Part shown: positions 36,630 through 44,904 of the stretch, in pieces | Layout of the letters: the number at the start of each line of letters is the position of its first letter | Position numbering within the stretch: the stretch's first letter is position 1 | Position numbers and translations under genes: made by a program | The notes under the pieces: generated by a model | Told to the model about the DNA's origin: nothing | What the model saw: the letters and a program-made list of their open reading frames with translations, nothing else | Databases searched by the model: none | Origin: Curtobacterium sp. 9128 | Lineage (GTDB): Bacteria > Actinomycetota > Actinomycetes > Actinomycetales > Microbacteriaceae | Direction: 5' to 3' | Assembly (NCBI RefSeq): GCF_007673775.1 | Contig: NZ_VEAF01000004.1 | Span: 373,451-437,450, forward strand | DNA length: 64,000 nucleotides

Positions 36630-37274
36630 TCAGACGACGCGCACCCGCACGAGGGAGCCGTCGACGACGAGGTCGCGGATGGTCGTGGTCGGGTCCGCGA
36701 CGAGGAAGCGCAGCGCGCCGCCCGGCTGGTCGAACCACGGCTGCACGAACCGCACCGAGACCAGGAACGGACGGTCGACCACGTAGCGGTGCACCTCCGG
36801 CGCGGCGGTGACGTGCGGCGGGAGGGAACGCGAGGGCATCGGGGTGTCGAGGGGGTGGAGTAGGTAGCCGTCGGGACCGCCGACGCGGTCGACGGGGACG
36901 CCCGCGGGGATCTGGATGGTGAGCCCATCGGGGCCGGACTGCGACACCTGCTGCGCGAGCTGCGGGTACGTCGACGCGGCACGGTCACGGAGTCCGTCGA
37001 GCTCGTGCCGCTGGATGTCCCGCGGCGCCGGGAACGGGCGGTTCAGGAACCGCCGGAGCATCTCGACCGCGTCCGACTCGCCCCGGGCGGACGCCAGACG
37101 GCGGGCGGTGCCGTAGTCGACGACCTCGAGGGCGAAGGTGTCCGCGTCGTCGGTCCGGACGATGCGGAGCGCGCCCTCGACCGGCGGCTCGTGCAGGGTC
37201 TCCCCGGGGAGCTGCACGTACCGGAGCGTGTAGCCGAGCTGGTCGAGGATGGGACGGGTCTCCGCGAACGTCAT
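36630..37274 (-). CDS. TNT-domain-like protein (NAD glycohydrolase toxin fold), catalytic Gln replaced
   Basis: 214 aa, no signal peptide or membrane helix. Residues ~120-214 read like a tuberculosis-necrotizing-toxin (TNT) domain: IPAGVPVDRVGGPDGYLLHP, RSLPP (149-153), VHRY with H162 and Y164, PWFDQPGG (179-186) and a final IRDLVVDGSL. In TNT the GGGTQY motif carries the catalytic Gln; here the aligned position is Arg189 (GGALRF). The N-terminal ~115 residues are unassigned. Either an inactive or altered relative, or a non-toxin use of the fold. No obvious immunity gene is adjacent; it sits between a DUF805 gene and sdhB. Confidence 0.65.
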   Translation of the reverse strand: MTFAETRPILDQLGYTLRYVQLPGETLHEPPVEGALRIVRTDDADTFALEVVDYGTARRLASARGESDAVEMLRRFLNRPFPAPRDIQRHELDGLRDRAASTYPQLAQQVSQSGPDGLTIQIPAGVPVDRVGGPDGYLLHPLDTPMPSRSLPPHVTAAPEVHRYVVDRPFLVSVRFVQPWFDQPGGALRFLVADPTTTIRDLVVDGSLVRVRVV

Positions 37275-37325
37275 GAGCGGGAGCCTAGCGGTCCGACCTC
37301 GGACGGCCCTGGTGCCACGACGGAC

Positions 37326-38096
37326 CTACGCGCGACCGCGCATCACCGCCTGCTTGACCTCGGAGATCGCCTTCGTGACCTGGATCCCGCGCGGGCAGGC
37401 GTCCGTGCAGTTGAACGTCGTGCGGCAGCGCCAGACGCCCTCCTTGTCGTTGAGGATGTCGAGCCGGACGTCGGCGGCGTCGTCGCGCGAGTCGAAGATG
37501 AAGCGGTGGGCGTTCACGATCGCCGCCGGGCCGAAGTACTGCCCGTCCGTCCAGAACACCGGGCAGGACGACGTGCACGCCGCGCAGAGGATGCACTTCG
37601 TGGTGTCGTCGAAGCGTGCGCGGTCGGCGACCGACTGCACGCGCTCCTTGCCGGGCTCCGGGGCCTTCGAGGCCTGCAGGAACGGCTGGACCTCGCGGAA
37701 GGACTTGAAGAAGGGCTCCATGTCGACCACGAGGTCCTTCTCGAGCGGCAGGCCCTTGATCGCCTCGACGTAGATCGGCTTCGAGACGTCGAGGTCCTTG
37801 ATCAGGGTCTTGCACGCCAGGCGGTTGCGGCCGTTGATGCGCATCGCGTCGGAGCCGCACACGCCGTGCGCGCAGGAGCGTCGGAAGGTCAGCGACCCGT
37901 CCTGCTCCCACTTGATCTGGTGCAGGGCGTCGAGGATCCGGTCGGTCGGCAGCATCATCACGTCGAAGTCCTGCCAGCGCGGTTCGTCGTCGACGTCCGG
38001 GTCGAAGCGGCGGACGATGATCGTGACGGGGAACGACCCGGGGGGAGCGGTGGCCGCGTCGGTGCGGGGTGCGTCGGAGACCAGGGTGTCGGTCAT
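37326..38096 (-). CDS. sdhB: succinate dehydrogenase iron-sulfur subunit
   Basis: 256 aa. Carries electrons from SdhA flavin to quinone. The [2Fe-2S] cysteines are in SCAHGVCGSDAM plus LACKTL; the [4Fe-4S]/[3Fe-4S] sets are CILCAACTSSCPV and CRTTFNCTDACPRG. The ATG at 38096 overlaps the sdhA stop (TGATG), fixing the start over a longer open frame. Last gene of sdhCDAB. Confidence 0.97.
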   Translation of the reverse strand: MTDTLVSDAPRTDAATAPPGSFPVTIIVRRFDPDVDDEPRWQDFDVMMLPTDRILDALHQIKWEQDGSLTFRRSCAHGVCGSDAMRINGRNRLACKTLIKDLDVSKPIYVEAIKGLPLEKDLVVDMEPFFKSFREVQPFLQASKAPEPGKERVQSVADRARFDDTTKCILCAACTSSCPVFWTDGQYFGPAAIVNAHRFIFDSRDDAADVRLDILNDKEGVWRCRTTFNCTDACPRGIQVTKAISEVKQAVMRGRA

Positions 38097-39889
38097 CAGT
38101 ACTTCCTCTCCATCGGTTCGTACCGCGTCACGACGACGGGCTTCCAGTCGAGCGTGATGTGGTCGTCGGCGAGCGACGAGTGCGGGTCGCCCGTCAGGTA
38201 CGCCATGGTGTGCTGCATGTAGTTCTCGTCGTCGCGCTTCGGGAAGTCGTCGCGCATGTGGCCGCCGCGGGACTCCTTGCGGTTCCGCGCCGAGTACACG
38301 ACGACCTCGGCCAGGTCGAGCAGGAACCCGAGCTCGACCGCTTCGAGCAGGTCGGTGTTGAAGCGCTTGCCCTTGTCCTGCACGGAGATGTTCATGTAGC
38401 GGTTGCGCAGCGTGTGGATCGTCTCGGTGACCCGGGCGAGCGACTCGTCGGTCCGGAACACCTGCGCGTTCTTGTCCATCTCCTCCTGCAGCTCCTTGCG
38501 GAGCGCGGCCACCCGTTCGGTGCCGGTGGAGGCGCGGAGCTGCTCGAGCATGCCGCGGACGTTCGCCGCCGGGTCCTCGGGGAGGGGCAGGAACTCGGCG
38601 GTCTTGACCCACTCGGCGGCGTTGTTGCCGGACCGCTTGCCGAACACGTTGATGTCGAGGAGCGAGTTCGTGCCGAGGCGGTTCGACCCGTGCACGGAGA
38701 CGCAGGCGCACTCACCGGCGGCGTACATGCCCGGCACGACGGTGTCGTTGTCCGAGAGGACCTCGGCGTTCGTGTTGGTCGGGATGCCGCCCATGGCGTA
38801 GTGCGCGGTCGGCATCACCGGCACCGGCTCGGTCACCGGGTCGACGCCGAGGTAGGTGCGGGCGAACTCGGTGATGTCGGGCAGCTTGGTCTCGAGGACC
38901 TCCGCGCCGAGGTGCGTGCAGTCGAGCAGCACGTAGTCCTTGTTCGGGCCGGCCCCGCGGCCCTCGGCCACCTCCTGCACCATGCACCTGGCGACGATGT
39001 CGCGCGGGGCGAGGTCCTTGATGGTGGGGGCGTAGCGTTCCATGAACCGCTCGCCGGAGGCGTTGCGGAGGATCGCGCCCTCGCCGCGGGCGCCCTCGGT
39101 GAGCAGGATGCCGAGGCCGGCGAGTCCGGTCGGGTGGAACTGGAAGAACTCCATGTCCTCGAGCGGGAGGCCGGTGCGCCAGACGATGCCGACACCGTCA
39201 CCGGTCAGGGTGTGCGCGTTCGAGGTGGTCTTGTACATCTTGCCGAAGCCGCCGGTGGCGAAGATCATCGCCTTCGCGTGGAAGACGTGCAGCTCACCGG
39301 TCGAGAGCTCGAACGCCACGACGCCGGCCGGCTGCTTGCGCGTGACGCCGTCCTCGCCGACGACGTCGACCATGATGAGGTCGAGCGCGTAGAACTCGTT
39401 GAAGAAGTTCACGCCGAGCTTGACGCAGTTCTGGAACAGCGTCTGCAGGATCATGTGGCCGGTGCGGTCGGCGGCGTAGCAGGCCCGACGCACGGGGGAC
39501 TTCCCGTGGTCACGGGTGTGGCCGCCGAAGCGCCGCTGGTCGATCTTGCCCTCTGGTGTGCGGTTGAACGGCAGGCCCATGTTCTCGAGGTCGATGACCG
39601 CGTCGATCGCCTCCTTCGCGAGGATCTCGGCCGCGTCCTGGTCGACCAGGTAGTCACCGCCCTTGATCGTGTCGAAGGTGTGCCACTCCCACGAGTCCTC
39701 TTCGACGTTCGCGAGTGCGGCCGCCATGCCGCCCTGCGCTGCACCGGTGTGCGAGCGGGTCGGGTACAGCTTCGAGATGACCGCGGTGTTCGCCTTCGGG
39801 CCGGCCTCGATCGCGGCACGCATGCCCGCGCCGCCCGCGCCGATGATGACGATGTCGAACTGGTGGTGATGGACGGTGATGTCGGTCAC
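38096..39889 (-). CDS. sdhA: succinate dehydrogenase flavoprotein subunit
   Basis: 597 aa. Oxidises succinate to fumarate in the TCA cycle and respiratory complex II. FAD-binding [14 protein letters not shown], the covalent-FAD region [14 protein letters not shown] (His), and the substrate site around [24 protein letters not shown]. The start is a GTG at 39889 with GAGAG upstream. It overlaps sdhB by 1 bp and follows sdhD after 75 bp. Confidence 0.98.
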   Translation of the reverse strand: MTDITVHHHQFDIVIIGAGGAGMRAAIEAGPKANTAVISKLYPTRSHTGAAQGGMAAALANVEEDSWEWHTFDTIKGGDYLVDQDAAEILAKEAIDAVIDLENMGLPFNRTPEGKIDQRRFGGHTRDHGKSPVRRACYAADRTGHMILQTLFQNCVKLGVNFFNEFYALDLIMVDVVGEDGVTRKQPAGVVAFELSTGELHVFHAKAMIFATGGFGKMYKTTSNAHTLTGDGVGIVWRTGLPLEDMEFFQFHPTGLAGLGILLTEGARGEGAILRNASGERFMERYAPTIKDLAPRDIVARCMVQEVAEGRGAGPNKDYVLLDCTHLGAEVLETKLPDITEFARTYLGVDPVTEPVPVMPTAHYAMGGIPTNTNAEVLSDNDTVVPGMYAAGECACVSVHGSNRLGTNSLLDINVFGKRSGNNAAEWVKTAEFLPLPEDPAANVRGMLEQLRASTGTERVAALRKELQEEMDKNAQVFRTDESLARVTETIHTLRNRYMNISVQDKGKRFNTDLLEAVELGFLLDLAEVVVYSARNRKESRGGHMRDDFPKRDDENYMQHTMAYLTGDPHSSLADDHITLDWKPVVVTRYEPMERKY

Positions 39890-39964
39890 GTGTTTCTCTC
39901 GAGTCGTGGTGCAGGGACGTGGGCGTGACGCATCGGCGGGCGACGCGTCAGCGGAGGTGTGGCG

Positions 39965-40411
39965 TCAGCGCGCGGGGCAGAACGACGGCAGGTCGGCCGC
40001 GGCGGCACCGGCAGGGCACGGGTCGAAGGTCCAGCAGACCAGCGTGCCGAGTGCGATGAGCACGACGCACGCGACGAGGATCGCGCCGAGCAGCGTCTTC
40101 CGGATGCCGGGCTTCGCCACGTAGTCGTTGACGATCGTGCGCATGCCGTTCGAGCCGTGGATGAGCGCGAGCCACAGCATCAGCGTGTCCCACACCTGCC
40201 AGAAGGGGTTCGCCCACTTGCCGGCGACGAAGGCGAAGTCGATCTGCTTCACGCCCTCGCCCGCGACCATGTTGACGAACAGGTGTCCGAAGATCAGGAC
40301 GACGAGCAGGATGCCGGACCCACGCATGTAGATCCAGCCCCACTTCTCCCAGTTGGTGGAGCGGCGGGCGGCCTCGGCGCTGCGCGGGGGTGCGATGGTC
40401 TCGGTGGTCAT
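39965..40411 (-). CDS. sdhD: succinate dehydrogenase membrane anchor subunit
   Basis: 148 aa. Three membrane helices (about residues 31-51, 73-88 and 106-125). A haem-ligand type His lies in IFGHLFVNM and a further conserved LIHGSNGMRTI follows. It anchors SdhAB with SdhC. It starts 13 bp after sdhC, and the Cys-containing C-terminus ends DLPSFCPAR. Confidence 0.93.
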   Translation of the reverse strand: MTTETIAPPRSAEAARRSTNWEKWGWIYMRGSGILLVVLIFGHLFVNMVAGEGVKQIDFAFVAGKWANPFWQVWDTLMLWLALIHGSNGMRTIVNDYVAKPGIRKTLLGAILVACVVLIALGTLVCWTFDPCPAGAAAADLPSFCPAR

Positions 40412-40424
40412 GGTGTGCCCCTGG

Positions 40425-40889
40425 TCAGTGGAAGTCGGCGACGAGGTTCATGAGCTGGCGCGGCAGGAAGCCCGCGATCGCCACGGCCCACAGGGCGATG
40501 ACGATCCAGAACATGGCCCGCTGGTACTTCGGCCCCTTGGACCAGAAGTCGACCAGGATGATGCGCAACCCGTTGAACGCGTGGAACACGATCGCCATCA
40601 CGAGGGCGATCTCGCCGAGGTTCATGATCGGCGTCTTGTACGTGCCGATGACCGCGTTGTAGGCCTCTGGCGAGAGCCGCACGAGCGCCGTGTCGAGGAT
40701 GTGCACGAGCAGGAAGAAGTAGATCGCGACACCGGTGATGCGGTGCAGGACCCATGACCACATCCCGGTGCTGCCGCGGTAGAGGGTCCCCTGGGGGGAA
40801 CGCCGCGCACGGGGCGCATCGATCGGCGCTCCGTCTATCGACACTGTCGGTACAGCTGTCGCCGTACCCCCTGCGGTCTGCTCGGCCAT
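40425..40889 (-). CDS. sdhC: succinate dehydrogenase cytochrome b subunit
   Basis: 154 aa. Three membrane helices with the family motif WSWVLHRITGVAIYFFLLVHILD, supplying haem-binding His residues. The N-terminal ~40 residues are a polar extension. The ATG at 40889 has GGAGG 8 nt upstream. First gene of sdhCDAB, preceded by a palindromic operator candidate. Confidence 0.94.
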   Translation of the reverse strand: MAEQTAGGTATAVPTVSIDGAPIDAPRARRSPQGTLYRGSTGMWSWVLHRITGVAIYFFLLVHILDTALVRLSPEAYNAVIGTYKTPIMNLGEIALVMAIVFHAFNGLRIILVDFWSKGPKYQRAMFWIVIALWAVAIAGFLPRQLMNLVADFH

Positions 40890-40937
40890 GAGCTCGCCCT
40901 CCGTTGAGACCGGGGCGCCGATCGGCGCACCGTTGCC

Positions 40938-40967
40938 GTCGTGTTCGTGTGGAACACGACCATCCTA
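40938..40967 (-). promoter_or_regulatory. sdhCDAB promoter -10 with adjoining palindromic operator
   Basis: Minus-strand TAGGAT (40967-40962) is followed one base later by GTCGTGTTC-N5-GAACACGAC (40960-40938), a perfect 9-bp inverted repeat that would cover the transcription start. TAG of the hexamer is also the stop codon of the upstream glycosyltransferase gene. A regulator bound here would block sdh transcription. Confidence 0.55.
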
Positions 40968-42215
40968 CGACCGCGCGCTGACGTTCTCGTTCCACCCCGC
41001 CCGGAGCGCACGCGCGGTGGCCGGTGGGACGCCGATGTTCCTGGCCGTGTCGTGGTGCGCGAGGAGCTGGTCGCCGACCGCCTCCCACGTCGTGCCCTCG
41101 ACGCGCAGCCGGCCGGCGGACCCCATCCGTGCCGCGCGTGCGGGGTCGAGGTGCAGCCCGAGCACGGCGCGGCGGAGGGCCTGGGGCGCCTCCGGGTCGT
41201 AGAGCTCGCCGTCGAGCCCCGGTGCGACGAGGTCGAGCGGGCCGCCGGACGCCGGCGCGACGACCGGCAACCCGGTGGCGTGTGCCTCCTGCAGGGTCTG
41301 CCCGAAGGTCTCGGCGGGGCCCGTGTGGACGAACACGTCGAGCGCCGCGTAGGCGTCGGCGAGGGCGTCACCGCGGAGCGGGCCGGTGAAGGTCACGTCC
41401 AGGTGGCGGAGCCGTCGCTCCAGGACCTGCCGGGAGGGTCCACCTCCGGCGACCACGACGCGGATGCCCGGGATGCCGCCGAGTTCGGCGAGCCGCTCGA
41501 CCTCCTTCTCCGGTGCGAGCCGCCCCACGTAGCCGACGACGGTCTCGCCGCGGGGTGCGATGCGCCGCCGGAACGCCCGCACGTGCGCCGAGTCACGCCG
41601 GGACGGGTGGAACAGCTCGGTGTCCACACCGCGGCCCCACCGCGCGACCCGTGGGACGCCGTCCGCGGCCAGCATGGCCGCGGTCGCGGACGACGGAGCG
41701 AGCGTCAGGGAGGCGCCCTGGTGGATGCGGGCGAGCACACGGCGCGCCAGCGGGGCGGCCGCTGCCAGGCCGTTGCGGCGGGCGAACCCGGCCACGTCGG
41801 TCTGGAAGACGGCGACGGAGGGGATGCCGAGCCTCCCGGCCGCCGTGATGGCGCGCCCGCCCAGCAGGAGGGGACTGGCCGCGTGGAGCACGTCCGCGCC
41901 GGAGGCGGCGAGGATCGTGTCGAGGACGGGGTGGGGGAGTGCGACCGGGAACTGGCGGTAGGCGACCGCGGGCACGCGGTGCACGTCGAAGCCGTTGTGG
42001 CGTTCGAGCTCGGAGCGGGACCGCAGCCCCGCCAGCCCCGGAGCATCCGGTGCGATCACGACCGCGCGGTGGCCGCGGCGCTGGAGGTGGTCGAGGACCG
42101 CCAGGACACTGGTGGTCACGCCGTTGAGGGTGGGCAGGAAGCTCTCGGTCACGACGGCGACGGTCCGCTGGACCCCGCCCCGTTCCACGCTGCGTGCGTT
42201 CATGGCACTCGTCAT
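40965..42215 (-). CDS. GT4-family glycosyltransferase (mannosyltransferase-like)
   Basis: 416 aa, two Rossmann domains. N-terminal VTESFLPTLNGVTTSV, as in PimB/MgtA-type actinobacterial lipid mannosyltransferases. The C-terminal GT4 signature is GPAETFGQTLQEAHATGLPVVAP (E-x7-E), preceded by VGYVGRLAPEKEVERL. It probably adds mannose to a lipid or glycan on the cytoplasmic face. The neighbouring divergent manC makes GDP-mannose, which supports this. The start at 42215 was chosen for GGCGGAG upstream; ATG 42203 is an alternative. Confidence 0.88.
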   Translation of the reverse strand: MTSAMNARSVERGGVQRTVAVVTESFLPTLNGVTTSVLAVLDHLQRRGHRAVVIAPDAPGLAGLRSRSELERHNGFDVHRVPAVAYRQFPVALPHPVLDTILAASGADVLHAASPLLLGGRAITAAGRLGIPSVAVFQTDVAGFARRNGLAAAAPLARRVLARIHQGASLTLAPSSATAAMLAADGVPRVARWGRGVDTELFHPSRRDSAHVRAFRRRIAPRGETVVGYVGRLAPEKEVERLAELGGIPGIRVVVAGGGPSRQVLERRLRHLDVTFTGPLRGDALADAYAALDVFVHTGPAETFGQTLQEAHATGLPVVAPASGGPLDLVAPGLDGELYDPEAPQALRRAVLGLHLDPARAARMGSAGRLRVEGTTWEAVGDQLLAHHDTARNIGVPPATARALRAGWNENVSARS

Positions 42216-42354
42216 GCTCCGCCGACCGGGTGACGCCGACGGGGGCCGCGCGGTGAACGGCGACCGCGCCGGCGGTGAACAACGGGGGCGGACGAGTCGT
42301 GCGGGTTCCCGCACCGGCGTCGGGCGGTACCCAGGATCCGGCCCGGTCGGACGG

Positions 42355-42360
42355 TACGGT
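42355..42360 (+). promoter_or_regulatory. -10 box for leaderless manC mRNA
   Basis: TACGGT ends 6 nt before the GTG of manC and no Shine-Dalgarno is visible. Confidence 0.45.
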
Positions 42361-42366
42361 GAGCGG

Positions 42367-43479
42367 GTGACCGACGACCTCGACGACTTCTACGCGATCA
42401 TCCCGGCCGGCGGGATCGGCTCGCGGCTCTGGCCGCTGTCCCGCGCGGACGCACCGAAGTTCCTGCACGACCTGACGGGGTCGGGCACGTCGCTCCTCCG
42501 ACAGACGTGGGACCGACTGGCGCCGCTGTCCGGGGAGGACCGGATCATGGTCGTCACCGGTCGAGCGCACCGCGCCGCGGTGGAGTCGCAGCTGCCGGGC
42601 ATCGCCGACCACAACGTCGTGCTCGAGAGCGAGCCGAAGGACTCCACGGCCGCCATCGGGCTCGCCGCCGCGATCCTCCGTCGCCGCGAGCCGGACGTCG
42701 TGATCGGGTCGTTCGCCGCCGACCACGTCATCAACGACGCCCGCGGGTTCCGGCGCTCCGTGCGCGAAGCGGTGCTCGCTGCCCGGGCCGGGTACGTCAC
42801 GACCATCGGCATCACCCCGTCCGAGCCGGCCATCGGGTTCGGCTACATCCACGCCGGACAGACCCTGGGCATCGACACCGCGCCGCGGGCCCACGCGGTG
42901 CTCGACTTCGTCGAGAAGCCGGACCTCGACACCGCGACCGGCTACCTCGCCGACGGCAGCTACCTCTGGAACGCGGGCATGTTCATCGCGCGGGCCGACG
43001 TGCTCCTCGCGGAGATCGGCCGGAACGAACCGGAACTGCTCGCCGGCATCGAGGAACTCGCCGCGGCGTGGGACACCTCCGCCCGGGGAGCCGCCGTCGA
43101 CGCCGTCTGGCCGGCCCTCAAGAAGATCGCCATCGACTACACGGTCGCCGAGCCGGCCGCCGCCGCCGGTCGGCTGGCCGTCGTGCCGGGCGACTTCGAC
43201 TGGGACGACGTGGGGGACTTCGCGTCCCTCGCGAAACTGCAGTCGGGCGGGCGGACGAACAACCTCGCGGTGCTCGGCGACAACGCGCGCATCCTGGCCG
43301 ACTCCTCGAGCGGCATCGTCGTGGCGCACAGCCAGCGGCTCATCTCGTTGATCGGGGTGGAGGACATCGTCGTCGTGGACACCCCGGACGCGCTCCTCGT
43401 CACCACGAGCGCGAACGCGCAGCGTGTCAAGGGCGTGGTGGACGCGCTGAAGATCAGCGGGCGGGACGACGTGCTCTGA
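42367..43479 (+). CDS. manC: mannose-1-phosphate guanylyltransferase
   Basis: 370 aa. Makes GDP-mannose for glycolipids and polysaccharides. Nucleotidyltransferase motif IPAGGIGSRLWPLSRADAPKF, then VEKP (FVEKPDLDTATGYL) and FDWDDVGDF. It is the short form without the C-terminal isomerase cupin domain of type II enzymes. Divergent from the GT4 gene by 151 bp; together they supply and use mannose donor. Confidence 0.95.
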   Translation: MTDDLDDFYAIIPAGGIGSRLWPLSRADAPKFLHDLTGSGTSLLRQTWDRLAPLSGEDRIMVVTGRAHRAAVESQLPGIADHNVVLESEPKDSTAAIGLAAAILRRREPDVVIGSFAADHVINDARGFRRSVREAVLAARAGYVTTIGITPSEPAIGFGYIHAGQTLGIDTAPRAHAVLDFVEKPDLDTATGYLADGSYLWNAGMFIARADVLLAEIGRNEPELLAGIEELAAAWDTSARGAAVDAVWPALKKIAIDYTVAEPAAAAGRLAVVPGDFDWDDVGDFASLAKLQSGGRTNNLAVLGDNARILADSSSGIVVAHSQRLISLIGVEDIVVVDTPDALLVTTSANAQRVKGVVDALKISGRDDVL

Positions 43480-43511
43480 GCGGTGGCCGGAGCGGAGACC
43501 GGCGCCGGCGA

Positions 43512-43547
43512 CGGCCGCTGCCGGATCTCGACAGATCCGCGCCGGCC
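43512..43547 (+). terminator. hairpin after manC
   Basis: Inner stem CGGATCT/AGATCCG with CGAC loop and outer CGGCC/GGCCG, 32 nt after the manC stop. It lies in a 270-bp gap before the BMP gene. The rest of the gap shows only a possible TACTGT -10 at 43688 and the GGAGG before the lipoprotein start. Confidence 0.55.
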
Positions 43548-43749
43548 GTGTAGCGCTCCACCGTGAACCCCCACAACTGGGGACAGCCCGGTTGCTCCGC
43601 GTTACGAGCCTGTTTCGGCGCGGTCGCGATCCCGTAACCGATCCGCAGGAGCGCATGCACGGGCGCTGTACCGGCCGGGCGGTCGTGTACTGTCGCCACG
43701 ATCGCCCGGCGCGCAACGGCCCGGGCCCGTGCACCCGGAGGAACAACCC

Positions 43750-44823
43750 GTGTCATCTCGTACCCGTCAGATCGCACTCAGCGGCCTCGCGCTCGCCGGC
43801 CTCGTCGCCACGCTGGCCGGCTGCTCCGCCGCTCCGTCCGACTCCTCGTCGGCGAAGTCCAGCAGCTTCCGCCCCTGCATGGTGTCGGACGCCGGTGGGT
43901 TCGACGACAAGTCGTTCAACCAGCTCGGCTACGAGGGCCTCAAGGACGCGGCGAAGGACCTCGGCGCGACCTACAAGTCGGCCGAGTCGAAGGACTCCAC
44001 GGTCTACGACTCGAACATCGAGCAGCTCGTCAACCAGAACTGCAAGCTCATCGTGACGGTCGGCTTCAACCTCGCCGACGCCACGAAGAAGCAGGCCGCC
44101 GCGAACCCCGACACCGAGTTCGCGATCATCGACGACAACTCGATCAAGGCCAAGAACGTCAAGCCGATCACGTTCGACACCTCGCAGGCGGCGTTCCTCG
44201 CCGGCTACGCGGCCGCGTCGTACTCCAAGAGCGGTGTCGTCGGCACCTTCGGTGGCATGCAGATCCCGACCGTCACCATCTTCATGGACGGCTTCGCCGA
44301 CGGCGTGAAGTACTACAACGACCAGAAGAAGAAGGACGTCAAGGTCGTCGGCTGGGACGTCGACTCCCAGAAGGGCTCCTTCACCGGTGGCTTCGAGGCC
44401 GGTACGCAGGCCAAGTCGGTCGCGCAGACGCTCCTCGACCAGAACGCCGACGTCATCCTCCCCGTCGGTGGTCCGATCTACCAGTCCGCTGCCGAGGCGG
44501 TCAAGGACGCCGACAACGGCTCCGTCCTCATCGGCGCGGACAGCGACCTCTACGAGGCCGACCCCCGCTACAAGGACATCGCGTTCACCTCGGTCGAGAA
44601 GGGCATGCGCCCGGCCGTCAAGGACGTCGTCGAGCAGGCCGCTGACGGCAAGTACTCCAACGAGCCGTACGTCGGCACGCTGAAGAACGAGGGCGTCGGC
44701 ATCGCGCCGTTCCACGACTACGAGTCCAAGGTCGACTCGGGGCTCCAGAAGGAGCTCGACACGATCAAGTCCGGCATCATCGACGGCTCGATCACGGTCA
44801 AGACCGACGCGACCGTCAAGTAA
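43750..44823 (+). CDS. BMP-family nucleoside-binding lipoprotein
   Basis: 357 aa. Signal with lipobox LAGC after ALSGLALAGLVAT; start GTG at 43750 (GGAGG 9 nt upstream). The BMP/PnrA fold is shown by VSDAGGFDDKSFNQLGYEGL and VGTFGGMQIPTVTIFMDGFADGV. It captures nucleosides outside the membrane and passes them to the ABC importer encoded just downstream. Codon use is strongly biased and Lys-rich compared with neighbours, fitting a highly expressed binding protein. Confidence 0.93.
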   Translation: MSSRTRQIALSGLALAGLVATLAGCSAAPSDSSSAKSSSFRPCMVSDAGGFDDKSFNQLGYEGLKDAAKDLGATYKSAESKDSTVYDSNIEQLVNQNCKLIVTVGFNLADATKKQAAANPDTEFAIIDDNSIKAKNVKPITFDTSQAAFLAGYAAASYSKSGVVGTFGGMQIPTVTIFMDGFADGVKYYNDQKKKDVKVVGWDVDSQKGSFTGGFEAGTQAKSVAQTLLDQNADVILPVGGPIYQSAAEAVKDADNGSVLIGADSDLYEADPRYKDIAFTSVEKGMRPAVKDVVEQAADGKYSNEPYVGTLKNEGVGIAPFHDYESKVDSGLQKELDTIKSGIIDGSITVKTDATVK

Positions 44824-44828
44824 CATCT

Positions 44829-44868
44829 CGCGATGCGGGCGGGGGACACTCCTCCGCCCGCATTCGCG
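44829..44868 (+). terminator. hairpin between the binding-protein and ATPase genes
   Basis: CGCGATGCGGGCGG (44829-44842) pairs with CCGCCCGCATTCGCG (44854-44868), one bulged T. It begins 5 nt after the lipoprotein stop inside the operon. Such hairpins commonly make partial terminators or protect the message, giving more binding protein than transporter. Confidence 0.6.
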
Positions 44869-44904
44869 CGCCCCGCAGCACCCGACAGGAACGACACTCC
44901 CGAC

